Notes: generated from the letters alone by a model not told the origin. A stretch of DNA of 9,333 bases from Nitrososphaerota archaeon (GCA_005877345.1 VBPR01000196.1:1-9333), one strand, 5' to 3'; shown: positions 1 to 6,235, counted from the first letter of the stretch. Made by a program: numbers and translations.

Positions 1-73
1 AGCACGAAATATAAACGGCGACAAAGGGTATGGTATTTTTCAATTTTTTTAATTCTCCAATTCTTCTTTTTCT

Positions 74-151
74 TTAAAATCTTTGATAAAACATATCTAA
101 ATCAGTTGTAAATTCGCAGTAATAGCATCTGAAATATTTTTGATTTGTCAT
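74..151 (-). CDS. possible 25-residue CYYC peptide
   Basis: A short frame opens at an ATG at 151 and stops at a TAA at 74-76, giving a 25-residue peptide. It carries a Cys-Tyr-Tyr-Cys pair near its middle, which could be half of a zinc-binding knuckle. No second Cys or His pair follows, so it may be the start of a small zinc-finger protein cut short by a nonsense or frameshift change. It is the last member of a run of minus-strand genes. The call rests only on the CxxC motif, the ATG and its place in the cluster. It could be chance in AT-rich DNA. Confidence 0.25.
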   Translation of the reverse strand: MTNQKYFRCYYCEFTTDLDMFYQRF

Positions 152-188
152 TACGTCAATCAATAAGTTTGGAATTAATAAATTTCTA

Positions 189-341
189 TTACCCAAACAT
201 CGCCTTGTGAATTAATTTTGCTTCATTTATTTTTGTTTTTTGTTTTGGTTTTTGCTGATATTGTTTTAGAAAACTAGCATACTCGAAGCAGTAGTAGTTT
301 TCTGAAATTGGCTTTTCACATTTATGACATTTAAAATTCAT
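189..341 (-). CDS. small CxxC (zinc-knuckle-like) protein, 50 aa
   Basis: An ATG at 341 opens a 50-residue frame ending in TAA at 189-191. The protein begins MNFKCHKCEKPISENYYCF, so a CxxC pair (C5, C8) is followed by another Cys at 18. The second half is rich in Lys and Gln and probably basic and helical. Three cysteines plus nearby His could bind one zinc ion, as in small archaeal and viral zinc-ribbon proteins, but the fourth ligand is not obvious. It lies 9 bases after the stop of the upstream 85-residue gene on the same strand, which suggests co-transcription. Function is unknown; nucleic-acid binding is an inference from composition. Confidence 0.5.
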   Translation of the reverse strand: MNFKCHKCEKPISENYYCFEYASFLKQYQQKPKQKTKINEAKLIHKAMFG

Positions 342-350
342 ATCTAGACT

Positions 351-608
351 TTAGTTTGACTCAATTGTTATTATTTTTTCTATTCTTAAGATATACCTTG
401 CGTGATATGCTGCAATACGTTCCTTGTTTTTTAACGCATAGACCTTCTTTTTTTCTAATATCCACAATCTGTTTTTTTGATAGTACTCCTTATCGTGATT
501 ATGATTATCCAATACAATAGCAATATTTTCATCAATTCCATTTGATGACAGTATTTTGATTTCTTTTTGTATATTGGAATTAATCAAATTGGATATTAAT
601 AATGTCAT
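351..608 (-). CDS. basic KNKER-repeat hypothetical protein, 85 aa
   Basis: An 85-residue protein starts at an ATG at 608, 7 bases after the methyltransferase stop. Roughly the first 40 residues are Ile, Asn and Leu rich. Residues 41-75 hold two copies of a degenerate helical unit, YQKNRLWILEKKKVY followed by ALKNKERIAAYHARY. Lys/Asn/Glu/Tyr-rich repeats of this kind recur in phage and plasmid proteins, sometimes beside HNH nuclease domains, but no HNH motif is visible here. The repeat is probably a charged helix that could contact DNA or RNA. The tight spacing to both neighbours supports it being a real gene of the same transcript. I do not recognise a specific family. Confidence 0.55.
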   Translation of the reverse strand: MTLLISNLINSNIQKEIKILSSNGIDENIAIVLDNHNHDKEYYQKNRLWILEKKKVYALKNKERIAAYHARYILRIEKIITIESN

Positions 609-615
609 TTTAATT

Positions 616-1218
616 TCAATTTCGAGTTTTTACATAGATGTTTAGAATCCTGGTCTCATTGTTTGGAACGACACTGATGTAAATAAATCCAATTCGGGTC
701 ACATTGCTGGGACACATTTGATAATTCTGTGAACATAACAGAAACATCAGTGAGTTGGGTTCGATTACTCTAGCTCCAGTTTTCAACAATTTATTGAAAT
801 TAGGGAACTCTGTCTTGTACATTCCCTTAGAAGTCTTATCATTATATGGTGGGTCACATCTCCATCTCTTGAAACTATTATCTCGAATTTCAGACAAGTA
901 CTGACCATCTGCAACTATGTCGGGTTTGCAGTCAGGGTTGATATCCACAGTAGTACACTTTTGTGCTGGTCCAAGTCCCCCGTACAATTCTCTGATATTA
1001 CCAGAACCGACTTCGATTGTATTATCTTCTGGACCAAAATGATAGTCCAGCATTTCTAGATAATTGTATAAATAACTTCCATTGTCTCTACCCCTTAAAC
1101 GTACATTACCTGACAAGAACCCGTTAACTTCATACAGAATGCCAACAGCTGGCGTTGCAGTAAATATCTTGTAGCCTCCTAATCGAAGAGCTATCTTTGG
1201 TTGAATCATTTTATTCAT
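616..1218 (-). CDS. DPPY-type SAM-dependent methyltransferase, phage-like
   Basis: A protein of about 200 residues with two hallmarks of class I S-adenosylmethionine-dependent methyltransferases. A glycine-rich loop, IEVGSGNIRELYGG (about 68-81), resembles motif I. An acidic strand, TVDIN, follows, and then CDPPYND (about 121-127) matches catalytic motif IV of N6-adenine or N4-cytosine amino-methyltransferases. The order motif I then DPPY, the small size and the absence of a separate target-recognition domain fit phage- or plasmid-borne enzymes. The target (DNA, RNA or protein) cannot be read from the sequence. TTG at 1221 lies just before ATG at 1218; I choose ATG, and ATG at 1209 is also possible. 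It follows the integrase fragment by about 20 bases and precedes the KNKER gene by 7 bases, so all three probably share a transcript. Confidence 0.7.
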   Translation of the reverse strand: MNKMIQPKIALRLGGYKIFTATPAVGILYEVNGFLSGNVRLRGRDNGSYLYNYLEMLDYHFGPEDNTIEVGSGNIRELYGGLGPAQKCTTVDINPDCKPDIVADGQYLSEIRDNSFKRWRCDPPYNDKTSKGMYKTEFPNFNKLLKTGARVIEPNSLMFLLCSQNYQMCPSNVTRIGFIYISVVPNNETRILNIYVKTRN

Positions 1219-1240
1219 CAATAATTTTTATTGATAGATG

Positions 1241-1594
1241 CTAAGCTTTACCTCTATCTTTTTTTACTCGTCTATTTTCTGGCATGAATTTAGATATTTT
1301 AGTTATATTCAGTACAATATCATGAATCTTGTAAAATGAAAAGACAACCGTTGTATAGTTCTTGAGTGCAGTAAAAGTCATCCCTTGCTTTTTCATCTTT
1401 ATGATAAACTCTCTGATTTCCTTTTCAATTAGACGAGGATTGTTCTCATGTAAAAGGTTCTCTAGTCCCGTAAGCTCCATGTATTTCTTTAGATAGGATT
1501 TGTATGTCCGCTTGGTATGTTCTGACTTTACTGAATCTAAAAACAATTCTACTTCTTGCTCCTGTTTTTGCATAGATTGGTATTGAATACCCAC
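1241..1594 (-). CDS. tyrosine recombinase N-terminal (SAM-like) domain, no catalytic domain
   Basis: The 117-residue product resembles the N-terminal core-binding domain of XerC/D-like phage integrases: a helix with FLDSVKSEHTKRTYKSYLKKYM (about 18-39) and further helices ending near KISKFMPENRRVKKDRGKA. In full-length enzymes this linker leads into the catalytic domain with the Arg...His-x-x-Arg...Tyr residues. Here a TAG ends the frame, and no catalytic motifs occur downstream before the methyltransferase. It is therefore a truncated integrase or a stand-alone DNA-binding domain. GTG at 1594 is the outer start. ATG at 1573 is as likely, because a TATA-like TTTTATAC lies about 27 bases upstream of it. 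No tRNA gene or direct-repeat attachment site was found beside it. Confidence 0.65.
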   Translation of the reverse strand: MGIQYQSMQKQEQEVELFLDSVKSEHTKRTYKSYLKKYMELTGLENLLHENNPRLIEKEIREFIIKMKKQGMTFTALKNYTTVVFSFYKIHDIVLNITKISKFMPENRRVKKDRGKA

Positions 1595-1618
1595 GTATAA
1601 AACTATAGTATAAGCTAT
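1595..1618 (-). promoter_or_regulatory. TATA-like boxes upstream of integrase-fragment cluster
   Basis: Read on the minus strand, this stretch contains TTATACTATAG and then TTTTATAC just before the GTG at 1594. The second element sits about 27 bases before the internal ATG at 1573, the usual spacing for a leaderless archaeal transcript. The assignment is by spacing and AT-rich consensus only. Confidence 0.35.
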
Positions 1619-1733
1619 GTAAGTGAATCACCTTACGAATTAAACATGACATACTCTACACACAGGCGATTATGAATGCCGGTCGACTTTCATCATGATA
1701 ATTGATTCTAAATCGAAAATAATTTATCTATAC

Positions 1734-1741
1734 TTATATAA
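1734..1741 (+). promoter_or_regulatory. TATA box for split TPR gene
   Basis: TTATATAA at 1734-1741 begins 27 bases before the in-frame TTG at 1761. This is close to the archaeal TATA-to-start distance and suggests a leaderless or nearly leaderless transcript. It supports TTG 1761 over ATG 1695 as the start of the signal-peptide frame, since ATG 1695 would lie upstream of the box. Confidence 0.45.
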
Positions 1742-1760
1742 TTTGGTATATACAGTAAAA

Positions 1761-1916
1761 TTGAAAAAGTATATTGGTCTCGTCGTCAAAACTATTCGTC
1801 TGAAAGAAGCCTGTCTCCTTAGTTGTCTGTTAGTAACGATATTTTTAACGTTAATATTTGTGGGAACAGCTGATGCTAAATATAAAACTGTAGATATTGA
1901 GCCCTTTTGTCCATGA
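1761..1916 (+). CDS. signal-peptide segment of frame-split TPR protein
   Basis: This frame encodes a basic start (MKKYIGLVVKTIRLK when begun at TTG 1761), a hydrophobic core ACLLSCLLVTIFLTLIFVG and an ADA site fitting signal peptidase cleavage. It reaches KTVDIEPF and then terminates at 1914-1916. The next frame continues with FVHDLIEKG, the start of the TPR domain. Dropping one T from the TTTT run at 1905-1908 gives a seamless join, so this is almost certainly the N-terminus of the downstream TPR protein separated by a one-base insertion. The frame is open back to ATG 1695, but the TATA box at 1734-1741 favours 1761. Possible explanations are a sequencing error, a decayed gene, or slippage at the T run. 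Confidence 0.6.
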   Translation: MKKYIGLVVKTIRLKEACLLSCLLVTIFLTLIFVGTADAKYKTVDIEPFCP

Positions 1917-2361
1917 TCTAATTGAAAAAGGTCACATGTCATTCAACAAGTCAAAATATGAGGAAGCAGCCAAATGGTACGACCAGGCCCTAAAGATCGA
2001 TCCTAAATCTATTGATTCTCTAAATGGTAAGGGATTAGTATTCAATAAACTTGGAAGATATGAAGAAGCAATTAGCTGGTTTGATAAGGCCTTAAAGATT
2101 GATGCCAATTTTGTATATGCTCTAAACAACAAAGGACTTGCACTTACTAACCTTGGAAGATATGAAGAAGCAATTACCTGGTTTGATAAAGCAATAGAAA
2201 TTGATCCTAAATTTGTTGATGCTTTATACAATAAGGGAGGTGCGCTAGCCGAATTAGGTAAATTTGAGGAGGCCATCGTGTGGACGAATAAGGCTTTTGA
2301 CATTGATAAAACTAATAACAACGCTTCAAACTCTAAACAGCAGATACTTCCAAATCAATGA
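1897..2361 (+). CDS. TPR-repeat protein, probably exported
   Basis: The protein consists of about four tandem tetratricopeptide repeats of 34 residues (starting near residues 5, 39, 73 and 107), each ending in a variant of YEEAIxWFDKALxIDPK. A short polar tail, NNNASNSKQQILPNQ, follows. TPRs form a right-handed helical solenoid that binds peptides or other proteins. With the upstream signal peptide restored, the domain would lie outside the membrane. The apparent TTG start at 1897 overlaps the signal-peptide frame and probably marks only where this frame opens; ATG 1936 would cut into the first repeat. Repeats two and three are nearly identical at DNA level, indicating recent duplication. The partner is unknown. 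The gene stands alone, convergent with the PHP gene. Confidence 0.8.
   Translation: MSPFVHDLIEKGHMSFNKSKYEEAAKWYDQALKIDPKSIDSLNGKGLVFNKLGRYEEAISWFDKALKIDANFVYALNNKGLALTNLGRYEEAITWFDKAIEIDPKFVDALYNKGGALAELGKFEEAIVWTNKAFDIDKTNNNASNSKQQILPNQ
2050..2192 (+). repeat. near-identical 41-base direct repeat inside TPR gene
   Basis: Two 41-base copies begin at 2050 and 2152, exactly 102 bases (34 codons) apart, and differ at two positions. Each starts CTTGGAAGATATGAAGAAGC. The spacing equals one TPR unit, so this is a duplicated repeat module. It could mediate gain or loss of one unit by recombination. Confidence 0.75.
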
Positions 2362-2621
2362 AAAGCATTATCTGTTTGATATTTTATTACAGCAATAATA
2401 AAGATTCTTGCAAATTCATGTTTCTAAACGCAAAATTAATAACAACTTAAAAATGAACTTTACGAAACCACGGAATAGACACGAATAATTTTAACCTCAT
2501 TATGGAATCAGACTCAATGAGATAAGATTTGACCATGATCTTTGTTCAAGAATCAGAGGATTATATCCGTAAATGTTCACTTTTTTTGAAACACGTTTTG
2601 ACAAGTACATTGTAAGTGAAC
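2362..2621. other. convergent intergenic region with inverted repeat
   Basis: No gene is supported between the ends of the TPR and PHP genes. An 8-base inverted repeat (GTTCACTT at 2575-2582 and AAGTGAAC at 2614-2621) flanks a 31-base loop, and a T run starts at 2580. It lies right after the PHP stop and could help end transcription from one or both sides, but the loop is long for a classic hairpin. Confidence 0.3.
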
Positions 2622-3404
2622 TCACCAAACGCCACAAAAAGAATCTATTGCCCATTTGACTATAGAATGAAATTTTGGATTTGTTTCATTTATTAAATTT
2701 AATATAGACTGACGTGATGATGATATGATATAGTGAGCATGTTCACGCATTTCTTCTTTCCTTACGTAATTTAATTTGCCCATTTTGAACCTGCCTTTTA
2801 TTAAATTCTCTAAAATAGTATCAATGTTGTTTTCTGATTCTACTGTATTGATGCTTCTTCCAATAGTAGATTTGACATGAGAATCGCTACCGGCTATTGA
2901 TGTCATATTATTTTTTTTGGCGAATTTCTCAGCGATTAGATTTGAAAAGATATCAATGTTATTGCTGTTAAATGATTCAATTAAGTCACATTTTTTTGCA
3001 TATTCTCTTATCCCATTTGAAACTGCGAACGGATGAGCAGCACATGATACACCATTTTGCTTCCTTATTTCATCAAGTGTCTCGTCCAAAGTCATACCTG
3101 GTCTTATCTCATTTTCAATACCATAAGCCAATACATGTCCTTTATTGTTGATTGTTATTTCTTCAGCAGGATAGATTCTTATATTTTGATATTTTGCATG
3201 GTTTTGTTTACATTCTAAAATTTGGGAATAACCATCAAGAGTATTATGATTTGTAACAAACATAACGTCAATTTTCTGAAGATACGCATTTTCTAGTTGT
3301 TCTTCAATTGCGACACCGCAGTCAAATGGTATTTTTGAAGGGTAGTTTCTGTGATTTGAAAAAACGTTGTGACAATGCGCTTCAACTTTAAGAACTTGTG
3401 ACAT
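2622..3404 (-). CDS. PHP-domain metal-dependent phosphoesterase-like protein
   Basis: The 260-residue protein has the metal-binding motifs of the PHP superfamily in order: HCH (H10, H12), NHN (52-54), Glu81/Glu82, H90 in KGHVLAYG, AHPF (H124) and GSDSH (D174, H176). These residues line a tri-metal site in a distorted TIM barrel. Relatives hydrolyse phosphate monoesters (histidinol phosphate, nucleoside 3',5'-bisphosphates, RNA 5' ends) or act as polymerase-linked exonucleases, so the substrate is not settled. ATG 3404 is the only standard start: upstream the frame stays open for about 30 codons to a TAG without ATG, GTG or TTG. A TATA-like sequence at 3435-3446 suggests a short leader. The C-terminal 40 residues lie outside the core. 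It is next to the pst locus but has its own promoter. Confidence 0.8.
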   Translation of the reverse strand: MSQVLKVEAHCHNVFSNHRNYPSKIPFDCGVAIEEQLENAYLQKIDVMFVTNHNTLDGYSQILECKQNHAKYQNIRIYPAEEITINNKGHVLAYGIENEIRPGMTLDETLDEIRKQNGVSCAAHPFAVSNGIREYAKKCDLIESFNSNNIDIFSNLIAEKFAKKNNMTSIAGSDSHVKSTIGRSINTVESENNIDTILENLIKGRFKMGKLNYVRKEEMREHAHYIISSSRQSILNLINETNPKFHSIVKWAIDSFCGVW

Positions 3405-3631
3405 ACCTTGCTTAAAAGTCCAAGCACCTTTACCTAATATATATTGAGGACCCCTGTTTGGAACTTCAAAAGAAGAATCATTTAGAATTATAAACTAAAA
3501 AAGTGAGTTTTATTATTTTATAGAACCCATTGCTTGGAAAAATTAGGAAATTCTTCAATTTATCAATTAGAATTATGCAAAATTAGACTTTATTTCTTTA
3601 TTTCTCTACTCATCCATCTCAATTGAATTCC
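3405..3631. promoter_or_regulatory. intergenic region with TATA-like box for PHP gene
   Basis: No gene with a usable start is seen here. TAATATATATTG at 3435-3446 lies 30-40 bases before the PHP ATG on the minus strand and is the likely promoter. A run of six T on the minus strand near 3497-3502 could end transcripts from the phosphate operon, whose last stop is at 3632. No strong hairpin is evident. Confidence 0.35.
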
Positions 3632-4678
3632 TTATCTGATTTCTATAACTTCTCCCACTATCTGGTTCATTGCAGCTTCGGCAATGTCAAAGGAATATTC
3701 TGCAGTTCTTCTTATGTGTTCTAGGATTAACTTTACATAGATATTGTTATAATTTTTTGGATTCTTCTCTTTATCAATAAATGTGATTATGTCATCTTCA
3801 ATTGTTCTGATATTCTCAGATTTATCTACTATGCTATCAGCCAAGTAGTAATCCTTTCTAAGAAACGCTTCAATGGAATCGTTTAAAAGCTGAAGAGACA
3901 GGTCACTCATCTTTATTATTCTCTTGCGCAATTCTTCAGGTACTGTTCCTATCTGTGAACTCTTAAGAGCAATCTCCGAAGCGTGGTCCGCAATCCTCTC
4001 GAGACTCCGTACAGCCGCACTATAACTGAGACAATCAGCAGGGCTTTTCAAACCTATCGCTTTTAAGGTGCTTTCGTTCTGAGAGGCTATTACAAGGTTG
4101 CGAAGAACATAGAGACTGAACCTATCTACTTCATCATCTGATTTTATTACTGTCTGGTACAACTCCTGGCTGTCTCCTGCTAGTGTAGAAATTGCGTCCC
4201 TGTGCATAGATGATCCGATTAAAAACATTCTTCTTACAGCAGTGTTTATAGACAGCTCTGGCAAGCTCAATAATACTTGAATTGTTACCATATCGGATGA
4301 ATCAGCAATAATTTCAGTCCCAATTAAGTTTCTACGAACAACTTCTCTGATCGCATCACGCTGTGAAGGATGAATTCCTCCTGTTTTTGATTTTAAGTGC
4401 ATAATGTTGAATCCTCTAAGGTACATGGATACTACTGTGCGCTTTAGTGTAGGGCCACTCTTGTCACTGGTAACAAATGAAGTAGCTTCATAGGTACTTG
4501 GGCCCCTCACAACATTGGGGACTATGGAAAGTGAATTGTTGGCTTCTCTCATTATTGTGACTGGGTCGCCAGCCTTAAGTTTTAACTCATTTACCCACCG
4601 CTTTGGAAGGGATAAAACGTATGTAGACCTACCAGTATACTGTATTTTTCTTACTTCATTGTTTTCAAATGTTTGCAA
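3632..4678 (-). CDS. AbrB/SpoVT-PhoU fusion, probable phosphate-responsive regulator
   Basis: The 348-residue protein has an N-terminal SpoVT/AbrB-type swapped-hairpin DNA-binding domain (about 5-55, with GRSTYVLSLPKRWV and LKAGD). PhoU-type helical bundles follow (about 130-345). SLERIADHASEIA (225-237) matches the PhoU metal-binding signature, and HIRRTAEYSFDIAE (321-334) is the degenerate second copy. The architecture is known from archaea and suggests a repressor-like regulator sensing the state of the Pst transporter. That role is inferred, not shown. TTG at 4678 is forced: an in-frame TAA lies four codons upstream, and the next Met (residue 43) would remove most of the DNA-binding domain. 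It is the last gene of the pst array, 83 bases after phoU, and may have its own promoter. Confidence 0.85.
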   Translation of the reverse strand: MQTFENNEVRKIQYTGRSTYVLSLPKRWVNELKLKAGDPVTIMREANNSLSIVPNVVRGPSTYEATSFVTSDKSGPTLKRTVVSMYLRGFNIMHLKSKTGGIHPSQRDAIREVVRRNLIGTEIIADSSDMVTIQVLLSLPELSINTAVRRMFLIGSSMHRDAISTLAGDSQELYQTVIKSDDEVDRFSLYVLRNLVIASQNESTLKAIGLKSPADCLSYSAAVRSLERIADHASEIALKSSQIGTVPEELRKRIIKMSDLSLQLLNDSIEAFLRKDYYLADSIVDKSENIRTIEDDIITFIDKEKNPKNYNNIYVKLILEHIRRTAEYSFDIAEAAMNQIVGEVIEIR

Positions 4679-4732
4679 TATAGATACTTAGATATCAGTA
4701 GAATATGGATTTTTTGCTTAGTGATCTGTAGT

Positions 4733-4764
4733 TATCATATAGACACACATATTCTATATAGTTA
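4733..4764 (-). promoter_or_regulatory. AT-rich element upstream of AbrB-PhoU gene
   Basis: The region contains the words ATATAGAC (4737-4744) and CTATATAGT (4754-4762), with ATATAG/CTATAT as inverted arms. The same two words occur upstream of pstB at 6277-6295 in reversed order. They include TATA-like sequence, so they may be promoters, a shared operator, or chance in AT-rich DNA. Confidence 0.25.
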
Positions 4765-5406
4765 ACGCCTTGGACTTGGATCTCCTGTGACAATGTAGTG
4801 TACGCAGTCGCCTATGTAACAGGCATGATCTGAAATTCTCTCCAAGTATCGGAGTATCAACAGAGCCGAAACATAGCACCTTGGCTCAAAGTTCCTTTTT
4901 TTAGTCTGAGTTAGGGCTTTTTTTAGATAGTTTCGAAACATCGAATCCACACTGTCGTCCAACATGTACAATTTCACTGACGCATCCTTGTCAAGCTTCT
5001 CTAAAGATTTTACGCTTAATTGTATCATTTCTTTGGCAGTCTTTGCCATCGATGAAACCTGAGACTTGTCGCAGTTTGGAAGTGGACCTATTGTATCAAG
5101 TACTTCAGCTATATCATATGCATATCTACCGAATCTTGAAAAACCATATGCCGCATCCATAAATGATTGAATTAACCTGAGGTCCCTCGCTACGGGCTGG
5201 TACCTTGCTATTAATTCCGTAGCAAAATCTGTAACTTCGATCTGCAAAAATCTTAGCTTTTCAGAACCTTCAAAAATCTGCGAGCGGAGCATTGTTCCTT
5301 TTTCATACGATTCCAATGCTGAATTAACTAACTGTTCCGATAAATGACCCATGTCCATGATGAGGTTAGTAATCCGCTCTAAACCAATATCTAATAATCG
5401 CGTCAA
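4762..5406 (-). CDS. phoU: phosphate signalling protein PhoU
   Basis: The 214-residue protein is the usual length for PhoU and has two three-helix bundles. The first includes ARDLRLIQSFMDAAYGFSR (about 73-91) and the second the metal-cluster signature LERISDHACYIGD (188-200). PhoU proteins bind Fe or Mn clusters and sit at the membrane with the Pst transporter. In bacteria they restrain uptake and signal through PhoR. No PhoR/PhoB pair is visible here, so in this archaeon signalling probably runs through the adjacent AbrB-PhoU protein (inference). TTG 5406 is forced by an in-frame TAG four codons upstream and gives the normal PhoU N-terminus. It starts 19 bases after the pstB stop without a recognisable Shine-Dalgarno sequence, consistent with one transcript. 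Confidence 0.9.
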   Translation of the reverse strand: MTRLLDIGLERITNLIMDMGHLSEQLVNSALESYEKGTMLRSQIFEGSEKLRFLQIEVTDFATELIARYQPVARDLRLIQSFMDAAYGFSRFGRYAYDIAEVLDTIGPLPNCDKSQVSSMAKTAKEMIQLSVKSLEKLDKDASVKLYMLDDSVDSMFRNYLKKALTQTKKRNFEPRCYVSALLILRYLERISDHACYIGDCVHYIVTGDPSPRR

Positions 5407-5425
5407 CTTGACAAACTAATTAGAG

Positions 5426-6235
5426 CTAACCAAATTTTCCCGAAATGTATCGCTCGGTAAGTTCCTTTTCAGGTTTCATGAATATTTGATTTGTTGATCC
5501 GTATTCTATCAAGTCACCCAAGTACATAAATGCTGTGAAGTCAGATACTCTGCCGGCCTGTTGCATATTATGAGTTACTATTATAATGGTAACACTATCT
5601 TTTAGAGCTCTGACAAGCTCTTCTATTTTAGACGAACCAAGCGGATCTAGTGATGATGTTGGCTCATCCATTAGTAACACCTCTGGCTGCATCGCAAGTG
5701 CTCTTGCAATACAAAGTCTCTGTTGCTGTCCTCCCGATAGACTCATTCCTGGTTGTTCGAGCTGGTTTTTTACTTCATCCCATAACGCTGCTTCTTTTAG
5801 ACTTTCTTCTACAACTTCTCTAATTATGGTTTTGTTAGTCAGGCCATTAAGCTTCAAGCCTGCCGCAACATTATCAAAGATACTCATAGTAGGAAAAGGA
5901 TTTGGTTTCTGAAAAACCATTCCTATACGTCTTCTAATTATAACCGGATCAATTGATTTATCATAAATGTCAATTCCATCAACTATAATTCGTCCATCCG
6001 CATGAGCACCAGGAGTCATTTCGTGCATTCGATTTAGACATCTGATAAGCGTAGTCTTACCACAACCTGATGGCCCAATAAACGCTGTTACAGTTTTCTC
6101 CTTCACATTGAGGTTGATATCCTTTATTGCCCGTTTATTCCCATACCATCCATTAACATTTTCAATCCTCACCTTGTACTTTTCGGTGGCTTGGACTACA
6201 GTTTCTTTAGCTTCAATAGGATCCTCTATGGCCAA
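5426..6235 (-). CDS. pstB: phosphate ABC transporter ATP-binding protein PstB
   Basis: The 269-residue ATPase has every ABC motif: Walker A GPSGCGKTT (54-62), the Q-loop in VFQKPNPFP (107-115), the signature LSGGQQQR (166-173), Walker B VLLMDEP (186-192) and the switch His222 in VTHNM. The phrases FQKPNPFPTMSIFDNV and SLSGGQQQRLCIARALA are typical of PstB. It sits on the cytoplasmic face of PstC/PstA and hydrolyses ATP for phosphate import. TTG 6235 is the start because a TAG lies two codons upstream and the next Met (70) is past Walker A. About 20 extra residues precede the usual N-terminus. A 67-base gap separates it from pstA and holds TATA-like sequence, so it may also be transcribed on its own. 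Confidence 0.95.
   Translation of the reverse strand: MAIEDPIEAKETVVQATEKYKVRIENVNGWYGNKRAIKDINLNVKEKTVTAFIGPSGCGKTTLIRCLNRMHEMTPGAHADGRIIVDGIDIYDKSIDPVIIRRRIGMVFQKPNPFPTMSIFDNVAAGLKLNGLTNKTIIREVVEESLKEAALWDEVKNQLEQPGMSLSGGQQQRLCIARALAMQPEVLLMDEPTSSLDPLGSSKIEELVRALKDSVTIIIVTHNMQQAGRVSDFTAFMYLGDLIEYGSTNQIFMKPEKELTERYISGKFG

Noticed and set aside
181..260. T/G-rich tract as a repeat or CRISPR-like element
   Set aside because: It is explained by Lys and Gln codons of the 50-residue minus-strand gene; there is no regular spacer pattern.
1446..1652. 68-residue minus-strand frame overlapping the integrase fragment
   Set aside because: It runs across the integrase N-domain in another frame and shows no domain or sensible composition.
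1595..1694. possible attachment site or tRNA fragment beside the integrase fragment
   Set aside because: No cloverleaf, tRNA-like arm or direct repeat could be matched elsewhere in the window.
1932..2321. 129-residue minus-strand frame opposite the TPR gene
   Set aside because: It is the antisense reading of a repetitive TPR gene, and its periodicity only mirrors those repeats.
2575..2621. strong rho-independent-type terminator between TPR and PHP genes
   Set aside because: The stem is only 8 bases, the loop is 31 bases, and the T run lies at the edge of the stem's left arm, so it is recorded only as a weak inverted repeat.
5586..5912. 108-residue plus-strand frame inside pstB
   Set aside because: It is antisense to the Walker B and signature regions of a clearly coding gene, with no recognisable features.
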